Source of the DNA: DATDDB01 sp036524005
Lineage (GTDB): Bacteria; Pseudomonadota; Gammaproteobacteria; Burkholderiales; Gallionellaceae
Direction: 5' to 3'
Assembly (NCBI GenBank): GCA_036524005.1
Contig: DATDDB010000059.1
Span: 1-13,447, forward strand
Length of the DNA stretch: 13,447 bases
The notes beneath the pieces were generated by a model. It was not told where the DNA came from, searched no databases, and was given only the letters and a program-made list of their open reading frames with translations. Shown here piece after piece: positions 5,515 through 13,447 of this stretch. Every line of letters begins with the position of its first letter. Position 1 is the first letter of the stretch. Made by a program: the position numbers and the translations under genes.

Positions 5515-7977
5515 ATGGGGATGGAACTGCTGATCGTTTTGGGAATTGCCGCCATCATCCTGCTCCTGGCTTTTAGCCGCGCTTCCAGCTGGGGCTGGCT
5601 GCTGGCCCTGCTGGTGCTGGCCCCGGTACTGGGCATCATATACAGCCTGTCCGACCAGGCCATGATGATCGTCATGGGGTGCGTGGCACTGGCGGCTCTG
5701 CTGTTCGGCGTGCCCTTGCTGCGCCGGATCCTGATCAGTGCTCCGGTGCTGGCTATCTTCCGCAAAATCCTGCCGCAGGTTTCCCCCACGGAACAGGAAG
5801 CCCTGGATGCCGGCACGGTCTGGTGGGACGGCGAATTGTTCAGCGGCAACCCCGATTGGTACAAGCTGATCCATCTCCCCAAACCCGTCCTCACCGAAGA
5901 GGAAGAGTCCTTCCTCGAGAAGGAAGTTGAACAGCTGTGCGCCATGGTTGACGATTGGGACGTCACCCATGTGCGCCAGGATTTGTCTCCCGAAACCTGG
6001 CAATACCTGAAGGACAAGGGTTTCTTCGGCATGATCATCCCCAAGGAATATGGCGGCCTGGGCTTTTCTGCACTGGCGCATTCGGCAGTGGTGACCAAGC
6101 TGGCCACGCGCAGCGCCACCCTCACCGTCACGGCCATGGTCCCGAATTCGCTGGGTCCGGCCGAACTGCTGCTGCATTACGGCACGCAGCAGCAAAAGGA
6201 CCAATACCTGCCGCGCCTGGCAAAGGGGCTGGAAATCCCCTGCTTCGCGCTGACCGGGCCGTTCGCGGGATCGGATGCCGGTGCCATTCCCGATACCGGC
6301 ATCGTGTGCCACGGCGACTTCAACGGGCAGCGGGTGCTCGGCATCCGCCTGAACTGGGAAAAACGCTACATCACCCTGGCGCCGGTGGCGACCCTGCTGG
6401 GCCTGGCATTCAAGCTGTACGACCCGGACCGCCTGGCGGGTGGCGAGACCAACCGCGGCGTCACCCTGGCGCTGATTCCGACCAACCTCCCCGGCGTGGT
6501 GACCGGGCGCCGCCATTTCCCGCTCAACTCGGCTTTCCTGAACGGTCCCACGCAGGGCAAGGATGTATTCATCCCCATGGATTACATCATCGGCGGCGCC
6601 GCGCGCATCGGCGAAGGCTGGCGCATGCTGATGGAATGCCTGTCCGCCGGGCGCGGCATTTCCCTGCCTTCCAGCGCCGCAGGTGCATGCAAACTGGCGG
6701 CGCGCTCCACCGGCGCCTATGCGCGGGTGCGCAAGCAGTTCAAGCTGCCCATCGGCAAGTTCGAAGGCGTGGAAGAAGCGATGGCGCGCATCGGCGGCAA
6801 TTTGTACATGATGGACGCCGCGCGGCTCATGACCGCGGTGGGCATCGACCTCGGCGAAAAACCTTCGGTCATCTCGGCCATCGTCAAATATCACTGCACC
6901 GAGCGCGGGCGCATTGTGGCCAATGACGCGATGGATGTGCATGGCGGCAAGGGCATCTGCCTGGGGCCGAGCAATTACCTGGGGCGCGGCTACCAGCAGG
7001 TGCCCATCGGCATTACGGTGGAAGGCGCAAACATCCTGACGCGCAGCATGATCATCTTCGGCCAGGGTGCAATCCGCTCACATCCCTATGTGCTGAAGGA
7101 AATTCGCGCTGCGCACGACGACACCAACAAGGCGCGCGCACTGAAGGATTTCGACGCGGCATTTTTCGGACACATCGGCTTCACCGTGAGCAATGCCGTG
7201 CGTTCCCTGGTGTTCGGCCTGACCAACGGGCACGGCATCCCGGTGCCGCCGGTGGCGCATGAACGCTATTACCAGAAGCTGACGCGTTATTCCACGGCAT
7301 TCGCGCTGATTTCCGACGTGTCCATGCTGGTGATGGGCGGCAGCCTCAAGCGGCGCGAAAAAATTTCCGCGCGGCTGGGCGATATCCTGAGCCAGCTCTA
7401 TCTGTGTTCGGCCACGCTCAAGCGTTTTGAGGACGACGGACGCCGTCCGGAAGACTTGCCGCTGTTCCACTGGGCGATGGAAGACGCGCTGTACCGCATC
7501 GAGCAGGCCTTTGACGGCGTGCTGCGCAATTTCCCCAGCCGCATCGCGGCAACGCTGTTGCGCGCGCTCATCTTCCCGACCGGGATGAAAACCTCATTGC
7601 CTTCGGACAAACTGGGGCACCAGGTCGCCACGCTGATGATGCAGCTAGGCGAGGCGCGCGACCGCCTGACTTCCGGCATGTTCCTGCCGGAAAGCAAGGA
7701 TGACCCGATAGGTGCGCTGGAAGCGGCGCTGCACAGCACCCTGGAATGCGAGCCGCTGCAGGCCAAGGTGGAAGAAGCGCGCAAGAGTTCCGGCCCCATC
7801 AGGGTCAGGGGCATGAGCGAACTGGAGCGCATAACCGATGCGCGCAGTAAGGGCGTGCTCAGGCCGGAAGAGGCCATGCTGCTGGAACGCGATTACGAAC
7901 TCAGGCGCAAGGTGATCATGGTGGATGATTTTGCCCCGGAAGAACTGCCTGCAGCTGCGGGCAGCCGCAAACCTTAG
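5515..7977 (+). CDS. fadE: Acyl-CoA dehydrogenase FadE, membrane-anchored, 820 aa
   Basis: FAD-dependent enzyme for the first step of beta-oxidation, converting acyl-CoA to trans-2-enoyl-CoA. It matches E. coli FadE (814 aa) along its whole length. Two or three hydrophobic segments at residues 1-75 should anchor it to the inner membrane. The acyl-CoA dehydrogenase N-terminal and middle domains follow (KGFFGMIIPKEYGGLGFSA; AGSDAGAIPDTGIVC), then the C-terminal helical domain with GGKGICLG and ITVEGANILTRSM, where Glu503 is the likely catalytic base, and lastly the FadE-specific C-terminal domain (GGSLKRREKISARLGDILSQLY, VDDFAPEEL). Three in-frame ATGs lie at 5509, 5515 and 5521; AGGAG at 5503-5507 is 7 nt from the second, so 5515 is preferred. 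Where E. coli has SPEAGSD this protein has GPFAGSD (Phe250). It is the first gene of a same-strand beta-oxidation cluster; no PsrA or FadR operator is evident upstream. Confidence 0.96.
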   Translation: MGMELLIVLGIAAIILLLAFSRASSWGWLLALLVLAPVLGIIYSLSDQAMMIVMGCVALAALLFGVPLLRRILISAPVLAIFRKILPQVSPTEQEALDAGTVWWDGELFSGNPDWYKLIHLPKPVLTEEEESFLEKEVEQLCAMVDDWDVTHVRQDLSPETWQYLKDKGFFGMIIPKEYGGLGFSALAHSAVVTKLATRSATLTVTAMVPNSLGPAELLLHYGTQQQKDQYLPRLAKGLEIPCFALTGPFAGSDAGAIPDTGIVCHGDFNGQRVLGIRLNWEKRYITLAPVATLLGLAFKLYDPDRLAGGETNRGVTLALIPTNLPGVVTGRRHFPLNSAFLNGPTQGKDVFIPMDYIIGGAARIGEGWRMLMECLSAGRGISLPSSAAGACKLAARSTGAYARVRKQFKLPIGKFEGVEEAMARIGGNLYMMDAARLMTAVGIDLGEKPSVISAIVKYHCTERGRIVANDAMDVHGGKGICLGPSNYLGRGYQQVPIGITVEGANILTRSMIIFGQGAIRSHPYVLKEIRAAHDDTNKARALKDFDAAFFGHIGFTVSNAVRSLVFGLTNGHGIPVPPVAHERYYQKLTRYSTAFALISDVSMLVMGGSLKRREKISARLGDILSQLYLCSATLKRFEDDGRRPEDLPLFHWAMEDALYRIEQAFDGVLRNFPSRIAATLLRALIFPTGMKTSLPSDKLGHQVATLMMQLGEARDRLTSGMFLPESKDDPIGALEAALHSTLECEPLQAKVEEARKSSGPIRVRGMSELERITDARSKGVLRPEEAMLLERDYELRRKVIMVDDFAPEELPAAAGSRKP

Positions 7978-7982
7978 CCAAG

Positions 7983-8801
7983 ATGACCAGCCTGCAAGGC
8001 AAAACCATATTCATCACCGGCGCGAGCCGCGGCATCGGGCGGGAAATTGCGTTGCGCTGCGCAAGTGCAGGCGCAAATCTGGTCATCACCGGCAAGACTG
8101 CCGACCCTCACCCCAAGCTGCCCGGCACCATCCACACCGTGGCAGCCGAAGTGGAACAGGCGGGCGGCAAGGCGCTGGCGATCCGGCTGGATGTGCGCGA
8201 GGAATCCGCCATCCATGCTGCGGTCGAACAGGCCGCGCAGCAATTCGGCGGGATCGATGCGCTCATCAACAATGCCAGTGCCATCAGCCTGACCGGCACG
8301 CTGGAAACCCCAGCCAAGCGGCTCGACCTGATGTGGGGCGTAAACATGCGCGCCACTTTCCTCGCTTCGCAGGCATGCATCCCCTGGCTGAAAAAAGCCG
8401 CGAATCCGCATATCCTCACGCTGTCACCGCCACTTAACCTGGACCCGAAATGGTTCGCGCCGCATGCGGCTTACACCATTTCCAAGTACGGCATGAGCCT
8501 TTCCGCGCTGGGCATGGCGCGCGAATTCGCTGGCGACGGCATCGCGGTGAATTGCCTGTGGCCGCGCACCACCATCGCCACCGCTGCCATCGAATACAAT
8601 TTCCCGGAAGCCGTGCTGCGCGCATCGCGCAAGCCTGCCATCATGGCAGATGCGGCATTTCACATCCTTACGCGCAAAAGCCGCGAATGCAGCGGCAACT
8701 TTTTCGTGGACGAAGACGTGCTGCACGCAGCAGGAGTGGAGGATTTCAGGCAGTACGCGGTATCACCCGGAACGCCGTTGTATCAGGACCTTTTTTTGTA
8801 G
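7983..8801 (+). CDS. Short-chain dehydrogenase/reductase, HSDL2-like, 272 aa
   Basis: Classical-type SDR. The NAD(P) binding motif TGASRGIG is at residues 12-19, then the NNAS motif (INNASAISLTG), and catalytic Ser148 (LTLSPPLN), Tyr164 and Lys168 (YTISK). The TLSPPLN and CLWPRTTIATAAIEY blocks resemble hydroxysteroid dehydrogenase-like protein 2 and its bacterial relatives; the C-terminal SCP2 lipid-carrier domain of animal HSDL2 is absent, as is usual in bacteria. The substrate is unknown; by context it is probably a fatty acyl or other lipid hydroxyl/keto group. It starts 5 bp after the fadE stop codon with no strong ribosome site of its own, so translational coupling to fadE is likely. 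An 81-bp gap separates it from the acyl-CoA synthetase. Confidence 0.88.
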   Translation: MTSLQGKTIFITGASRGIGREIALRCASAGANLVITGKTADPHPKLPGTIHTVAAEVEQAGGKALAIRLDVREESAIHAAVEQAAQQFGGIDALINNASAISLTGTLETPAKRLDLMWGVNMRATFLASQACIPWLKKAANPHILTLSPPLNLDPKWFAPHAAYTISKYGMSLSALGMAREFAGDGIAVNCLWPRTTIATAAIEYNFPEAVLRASRKPAIMADAAFHILTRKSRECSGNFFVDEDVLHAAGVEDFRQYAVSPGTPLYQDLFL

Positions 8802-8833
8802 CACCAGGCATCAGGTGATGTAGCAAAGGCATC
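8798..8833. repeat. Short direct repeat between the SDR and acyl-CoA synthetase genes
   Basis: gtagcaccaggcatc (8798-8812) is followed by gtagcaaaggcatc (8820-8833), starting 22 bp later, about two helical turns. The first copy overlaps the SDR stop codon. It may be a regulator site or chance; nothing else is recognised in this 81-bp gap. Confidence 0.3.
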
Positions 8834-8882
8834 GGCGCGGCATTCGCCGCCTGCGCCAGTGCAATATTATAAGGGGGTTGTT

Positions 8883-10685
8883 ATGCAGGGCGACACCATC
8901 AAACCAGAAGATGCCGTCACGTTGGGCGGCCTGTTCCTCGAACGCGTCAAACGCACGCCATCCACGGTTGCCTATCGTTATTTCGATGTGCACAAGGAGC
9001 AGTGGCTGGACCTGACCTGGGCACAGATGCGCGAGCAGGTTGCGCGCTGGCAAGCCGCGCTGCTGCGCGAAAACCTCCAGGCAGGCGACCGCGTCGCCAT
9101 CATGCTGCGCAACTGCCCGCAATGGGTGATGTTCGACCAGGCCGCCTTGTCGCTCGGGCTGGTGGTCGTGCCGCTGTATGTGGTGGACCGCCCGGACAAC
9201 GTCGCCTACATCGTCAACGACTCCGGCGTGAAAGTCGTGCTGTTTGAAACCGCGGAACAGTGGGATGCGCTGAAGACCGTGAAGGACCATATGGGAACGG
9301 TGCAGCGCTTCGTCAGCGTGGACCGCATTGCCAACGGCAGCGATGCGCGCCTGCAGTGCGCGGAAGACTGGCTGCCCGCCCAAGCACAACTGGAAGCCAA
9401 CCGGGTGCGTGACCCCGGCACGCTCGCCACCATCATGTACACCTCCGGCACCACCGGCAAGCCCAAGGGTGTCATGCTGTCGCACAACAACCTGGTGCGC
9501 AATGCCTACGCCTCCGTGGCCACGTTCCATGGCGGCATCGGCGTCAACGACATCGCCCTGTCGTTCCTGCCGCTGTCGCATGCCTTTGAGCGCGTACCCG
9601 GCTATTACATGTTAATGATGTCCGGCTCGACCGTGGCCTACGCCCGCTCCATCCCCCTGCTGGCCGACGATTTCAAGACCATCCGCCCGACCATCCTGCT
9701 GTCGGTGCCGCGCATCTACGAGCGCATCTACAACGCGATTCACACCAAGCTGGAGGAAGGCCCGCCGCTACGGCGCAAGCTGTTTGCGCTCACGGTGGAT
9801 GTCGGCTGGGATCGTTTCGAATATCAGCAAGGCCGCTCATCATGGAGCGCCAAGCTGCTGCTGTGGCCCATCCTGAAGCGGCTGGTGGCGGACAAGGTGA
9901 TGGACCGCATGGGCGGACGCCTGCGCGTCTCCATCAGCGGGGGCGCCGCCCTGCCGCCCAAGGTGTCGCGCCTGTTCACCGCCATCGGCCTGCCGCTGCT
10001 GCAGGGCTATGGCATGACCGAGACCAGCCCGGTGGTCACGGTCAACCGCATCGAACATAACCTGCCCTCCACCGTGGGCCCGCCCCTGGAAGGCATCGAA
10101 GTGCGCATCGGTGAAAAGAATGCGCTGCTGGTGAGGGGGCATTGCAACATGATGGGTTACTGGAACCTCCCCGAGGCCACCGCCGCGATGATAGACAAGG
10201 ACGGCTGGCTCAACACCGGCGACACCGCCAGCATAGGCGCAAACGGCTACGTCACCATCACCGGACGGCTGAAGGAGATCATCGTCATGTCCAACGGCGA
10301 GAAAGTGCCGCCTGCCGACATCGAGGAGGCCATCATGCGCGACAGCCTGTTCGACCAGGTGATGGTGTACGGGGAAGGCCACTCCACACTGGTACTGCTG
10401 GCGGTGGTGAATCCCGACAAATGGAAGGAATTCGCACAGCGCGTGGGCGTGCGCCCGGACATGCCGGAATCGCTGCGCGATGCGCGCGTGGAAAAGGAAG
10501 TCCTGCAGCGCGTCAGCGCGCAGATGAAGGAATTCCCGGGCTACGCCAAGGTGCAGCGCGCATTGCTGATGCTCGACCCCTGGAACATCGAAAATGGCCT
10601 GCTGACGCCGACGCTGAAGCTGAAGCGTCCGCAGGTCTTCCTGCGTTTCGCCAAAGAGATCGACGAACTCTACCATGGGCACTGA
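8883..10685 (+). CDS. Long-chain acyl-CoA synthetase (AMP-forming), 600 aa
   Basis: ANL-superfamily adenylating enzyme that activates fatty acids to acyl-CoA using ATP. Motifs in order: the ATP-binding loop YTSGTTGKPKG at residues 186-196, FLPLSHAFER just after it, the LSVPRIYERIYN block, GYGMTETSP at 375-383, LNTGDTASI, and the hinge-region GRLKEIIVMSNGEKVPP around 460-477. The length and these blocks resemble the FadD15/bubblegum type of about 600 aa rather than E. coli FadD (561 aa). A GTG at 8859 in the same frame would add 8 residues, but AAGGGGG at 8871-8877 lies 5 nt before the ATG at 8883, so that start is chosen. There is no signal peptide; such enzymes act at the inner face of the membrane. 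It overlaps or abuts the downstream thioesterase gene, so both are probably on one message. Confidence 0.93.
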   Translation: MQGDTIKPEDAVTLGGLFLERVKRTPSTVAYRYFDVHKEQWLDLTWAQMREQVARWQAALLRENLQAGDRVAIMLRNCPQWVMFDQAALSLGLVVVPLYVVDRPDNVAYIVNDSGVKVVLFETAEQWDALKTVKDHMGTVQRFVSVDRIANGSDARLQCAEDWLPAQAQLEANRVRDPGTLATIMYTSGTTGKPKGVMLSHNNLVRNAYASVATFHGGIGVNDIALSFLPLSHAFERVPGYYMLMMSGSTVAYARSIPLLADDFKTIRPTILLSVPRIYERIYNAIHTKLEEGPPLRRKLFALTVDVGWDRFEYQQGRSSWSAKLLLWPILKRLVADKVMDRMGGRLRVSISGGAALPPKVSRLFTAIGLPLLQGYGMTETSPVVTVNRIEHNLPSTVGPPLEGIEVRIGEKNALLVRGHCNMMGYWNLPEATAAMIDKDGWLNTGDTASIGANGYVTITGRLKEIIVMSNGEKVPPADIEEAIMRDSLFDQVMVYGEGHSTLVLLAVVNPDKWKEFAQRVGVRPDMPESLRDARVEKEVLQRVSAQMKEFPGYAKVQRALLMLDPWNIENGLLTPTLKLKRPQVFLRFAKEIDELYHGH

Positions 10686-11097
10686 CATGAGCAGCGAACA
10701 CCCGGCAACCACCCTGCCGCAGCGCGAGCCGACCACGCGCGTGGTCGCGATGCCTTCGGACGCCAATTACACCGGCGACATCTTCGGCGGCTGGCTGATG
10801 GGCCAGGTGGACGTGGCGGGAAGCATCCCCGCCCTGCACCGCGCCCAGGGACGGGTGGCGACCGTGGCGGTGAATTCCTTCGTATTCAAACAGCCCATCT
10901 TCGTCGGCGACCTGGTGAGCTTTTACACCCGCATCGTGAAAGTGGGCACCACCTCGATCACGGTGGATGTGGAGGTCTATGCCCAGCGCGACCCGGCCAA
11001 GCCGCATTGCGTGAAAGTGACCGAGGCCACGCTGACCTATGTGGCCGTCGGGGACGATCGCCGCCCCCGGCCGCTGCCGCCGGAAAACAACACGTAG
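10675..11097 (+). CDS. yciA: Acyl-CoA thioesterase, YciA-like hotdog protein, 140 aa
   Basis: Hotdog-fold enzyme that hydrolyses acyl-CoA to free acid and CoA. It matches YciA: TTRVVAMPSDANYTGDIFGGWLMGQVD, with Asp46 at the catalytic aspartate position, then the GRVATVAVNSFVFKQPIFVGDLV strand-turn and a KVGTTSITVDVEVYAQ strand, ending TYVAVGDDRRPRPLPPE. The length is normal. The ATG at 10675 overlaps the synthetase gene by 11 bp; an in-frame ATG at 10687 begins 1 nt after the synthetase stop, and neither has a strong ribosome site, so the true start may be 10687. Either arrangement implies translational coupling. A thioesterase paired with a synthetase could relieve CoA trapping during fatty-acid breakdown. 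Confidence 0.9.
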   Translation: MGTDMSSEHPATTLPQREPTTRVVAMPSDANYTGDIFGGWLMGQVDVAGSIPALHRAQGRVATVAVNSFVFKQPIFVGDLVSFYTRIVKVGTTSITVDVEVYAQRDPAKPHCVKVTEATLTYVAVGDDRRPRPLPPENNT

Positions 11098-11135
11098 CAC
11101 TCAAACGCAAACGGCTAATACAAGAGAGAACACAC

Positions 11136-13447
11136 ATGAGCGATAACTTCCATATCCGCAAGGTTGCCGTCCTGGGCGCAGGCGTGATGGGCGCGCAAAT
11201 CGCGGCGCACCTGGTCAACGCCAACGTCGAGACCCTGCTGTTCGAGCTGCCCGCCAAGGAAGGCGATCCGAACGGCAACGTGAACAAGGCGCTGGATAAT
11301 CTCAAAAAGCTCGATCCGGCGCCTGCCGCCAGCCCGGCGAAAATCGGCTTCATCGAGCCCGCCAATTACGAGCAGCACCTGGGAAAACTGCGCGAATGCG
11401 ACCTCGTCATCGAGGCCATTGCCGAGCGCATGGACTGGAAATCCGACCTGTACCGCAAGGTCGCGCCGTATGTGAACGAGCGCGCCATCTTCGCCAGCAA
11501 CACCTCGGGCCTCTCCATCAACAAGCTGGCACAGGCCTTTCCCGAGGCCTTGCGCCACCGCTTCTGCGGCATCCACTTCTTCAACCCGCCGCGCTACATG
11601 CACCTGGTCGAGCTGATTGCCTGCCGCGAAACCGAGGCGCAGCTCCTGGACCAGCTCGAAACCTTCCTCGTCTCCACGCTCGGCAAGGGCGTGGTGCGCG
11701 CCAAGGACACGCCCAATTTCATTGCCAACCGCATCGGCGTGTTCTCCATGCTCGCCACCAAGCACCATGCGGCAGCGTTCAACCTCGGCTTCGACACCGT
11801 GGACGCGCTCACCGGGCGCTACCTGGGCCGCCCCAAGAGCGCCACCTTCCGCACGCTGGACATTGTCGGCCTCGACGTATTCGCGCATGTGGTGGACACG
11901 ATGCGCGAAAACCTCACCGAAGACCCCTGGCACAAGCACTATGAACTGCCCTCCTGGTTCCAGTACCTGGTGGACCAGGGCTCGCTGGGGCAAAAGTCCA
12001 AGCGCGGCATCTACCAGAAAATCGGCAAGGAAATCCACGTCCTCGACCTGCATACCCAGCAATACCGACTCTCCGAGGGCAAGGTGGACGATGGCGTGAA
12101 GGACATCCTGCGCGAGCGCGACTGGGGCAAGAAACTCGCCGGGCTGCATGACAGCCCGCACCCGCAGGCGCAGTTCCTGTGGGCGGTGTTCCGCGACGTA
12201 TTCCACTATTGCGCCCAGCACCTGGAGGACATCGCGGGCAACGCGCGCGACCTCGATTTTGCGGTGCGCTGGGGCTTCGGCTGGGACACCGGCCCGTTCG
12301 AAATATGGCAGGCCGCGGGCTGGCAGCAAGTGGCGGGCTGGATCGCCGCCGACATCGGTGCGGGCAAGGGCCTGGCCGCCATGCCGCTGCCGGCCTGGGT
12401 CACCGAGCCGGACCGCACCGGCGTACACACCAAAGAGGGTTCGTTCGCGCCGGCCGGCAAGCAATATGTACCGCGTTCCTTCCTCCCCGTCTACAAGCGC
12501 CAGATTTACCCGGAGATGCTGCTCGGCGAGGAGCGCAAATACGGCGAAACCGTGTTCGAGAACAGCGACATCCGCATGTGGCACGGCGGCGACCGCATCG
12601 CCATCGTGAGCTTCAAGACCAAGATGCACACCATCAGCAACGAAGTGCTGGACGGCATCCTGCGCGCGGTGGACGAAGCCGAGAAGCACTTCGACGCACT
12701 CATCCTGTGGCAGAGCGAGCCGCCCTTCTCCGCCGGCGCCAACCTGCTGCAGGCGATGCAGGGCCTGCAGGAAGAATCCGCAGGGGGCGGCGGACTGTTC
12801 GGCAAGTTGAAGAACGCCACCACCCGCGTGAAATACACCATCGCGGGCGGCGGCGGCCTGGGCGACATCGTGAATGCCGCAGCCGGCAACGTGCCGCGCG
12901 TGGCCGACGTGGTCGCCAAGTTCCAGCAGGTCTCGCAGCGCCTGCGCTACGCCCAGGTGCCCACCATCGCGGCCGTGGATGGCTTGACGCTGGGCGGTGG
13001 CTGCGAGTTTTCCATGCACTGCTCGCGCATCGTCGCCACCCTGGAAAGCTACATCGGCCTGGTCGAGGTGGGCGTCGGCCTGCTGCCCGCGGGCGGCGGC
13101 ACCAAGGAAATGGCGATGCGCGCCGCGCATGAGGCGCAGCGCTTCGCCAATGACAACCGCGTGGACATCTTCCCCTTCCTGCGCAAATATTTCCAGAACA
13201 TCGCCATGGGCGAAGTCGCCAAGAGCGCCGAAATGGCGCGCGAGATGGGCTACTTGAGAGCCTCTGACCGCATCGTGCTCAACCGCTTCGAGCTGCTGCA
13301 CATCGCCAAGCAAGAAGCCAGAGCGCTCAATGCCAGCGCCTATCGCCCGCCTCTTCATAACCGCCAGGTACAGGTCGCCGGGCGCACCGGCACCGCCACC
13401 TTCAAGGCCGCCATGGTCAACATGCTCGAGGGACGCTTCATCTCCGA
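11136..13447 (+). CDS. FadN-type 3-hydroxyacyl-CoA dehydrogenase/enoyl-CoA hydratase (3' end missing)
   Basis: Bifunctional beta-oxidation enzyme performing hydration of 2-enoyl-CoA and NAD-dependent oxidation of the 3-hydroxy product. The dehydrogenase comes first: Rossmann motif GAGVMG at residues 14-19, HFFNPPRYMHLVEL with catalytic His147, DTPNFIANRIG, and GLDVFAHV. The crotonase domain follows at about 500-770, with the FSAGANL oxyanion segment (531-537) and Glu624 and Glu644, matching the spacing of E144 and E164 in rat crotonase. This order is that of B. subtilis FadN and the reverse of E. coli FadB. About 60-70 C-terminal residues should lie beyond the right edge. Between L537 and F596 the protein has a glycine-rich stretch (GGGG at 550-553 and 571-574), roughly 35-40 residues more than I recall in FadN. 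A modest purine-rich AGAGAG precedes the ATG. A thiolase gene would be expected next. Confidence 0.93.
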   Translation, partial: MSDNFHIRKVAVLGAGVMGAQIAAHLVNANVETLLFELPAKEGDPNGNVNKALDNLKKLDPAPAASPAKIGFIEPANYEQHLGKLRECDLVIEAIAERMDWKSDLYRKVAPYVNERAIFASNTSGLSINKLAQAFPEALRHRFCGIHFFNPPRYMHLVELIACRETEAQLLDQLETFLVSTLGKGVVRAKDTPNFIANRIGVFSMLATKHHAAAFNLGFDTVDALTGRYLGRPKSATFRTLDIVGLDVFAHVVDTMRENLTEDPWHKHYELPSWFQYLVDQGSLGQKSKRGIYQKIGKEIHVLDLHTQQYRLSEGKVDDGVKDILRERDWGKKLAGLHDSPHPQAQFLWAVFRDVFHYCAQHLEDIAGNARDLDFAVRWGFGWDTGPFEIWQAAGWQQVAGWIAADIGAGKGLAAMPLPAWVTEPDRTGVHTKEGSFAPAGKQYVPRSFLPVYKRQIYPEMLLGEERKYGETVFENSDIRMWHGGDRIAIVSFKTKMHTISNEVLDGILRAVDEAEKHFDALILWQSEPPFSAGANLLQAMQGLQEESAGGGGLFGKLKNATTRVKYTIAGGGGLGDIVNAAAGNVPRVADVVAKFQQVSQRLRYAQVPTIAAVDGLTLGGGCEFSMHCSRIVATLESYIGLVEVGVGLLPAGGGTKEMAMRAAHEAQRFANDNRVDIFPFLRKYFQNIAMGEVAKSAEMAREMGYLRASDRIVLNRFELLHIAKQEARALNASAYRPPLHNRQVQVAGRTGTATFKAAMVNMLEGRFIS

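Noticed and set aside
5473..6942. Open frame of 489 codons on the minus strand
   Set aside because: Antisense shadow of fadE, with low-complexity His/Gln/Arg-rich translation and no recognisable motif.
8843..8870. Promoter TTCGCC / TATTAT before the acyl-CoA synthetase gene
   Set aside because: The -35 is poor, and transcription would begin on top of the AAGGGGG ribosome site.
11115..13358. Long open frame of 747 codons on the minus strand
   Set aside because: It is antisense to the FadN-type gene, whose full set of motifs is clear. Long antisense frames are expected from GC-rich codon bias, and the translation shows no domain.

Overview
The window is dense bacterial DNA, GC-rich in the coding regions. 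The proteins resemble proteobacterial families throughout (EttA, PmpR-type YebC, FadE, YciA, CrcB). The mix of gene types and codon bias most suggests a betaproteobacterium, but this is inferred from protein resemblance only; there is no rRNA or other taxonomic marker here.

Left part (1-5402) is housekeeping and stress genes in short units. The truncated ettA (minus strand) diverges from a ferritin-like di-iron protein gene (plus). That gene ends in a good intrinsic terminator and converges on an exported catalase-family peroxidase (minus). Upstream of the catalase on the same strand is a YebC/PmpR-type protein. A YdjM/DUF457-like membrane protein (plus) diverges from yebC and overlaps, stop to stop, a DUF190 gene (minus). 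DUF190 lies downstream of crcB (fluoride channel, minus). Between these two genes is a 240-bp stretch with imperfect terminal inverted repeats and several internal inverted repeats. It looks like a small non-autonomous mobile element and is the least ordinary feature of the window. A small lipoprotein gene (plus) diverges from crcB.

Right part (5515-13447) is a same-strand fatty-acid beta-oxidation cluster. It holds a membrane-anchored FadE acyl-CoA dehydrogenase, an HSDL2-like short-chain dehydrogenase 5 bp later, a long-chain acyl-CoA synthetase, an overlapping YciA-type acyl-CoA thioesterase, and a FadN-type 3-hydroxyacyl-CoA dehydrogenase/enoyl-CoA hydratase that runs off the right edge. 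Together these activate an acyl chain, make the 2-enoyl-CoA, hydrate and oxidise it, and can release CoA. A thiolase is the missing step and would be expected just beyond the window.

I see no rRNA, tRNA, CRISPR array, intact transposase, or obvious new defence system. The points worth checking are the putative element between crcB and DUF190, the His-to-Gln change in the EttA H-switch, the heme-ligand-like Met in the ferritin-like protein, and a glycine-rich insertion in the hydratase domain of the FadN-type enzyme.
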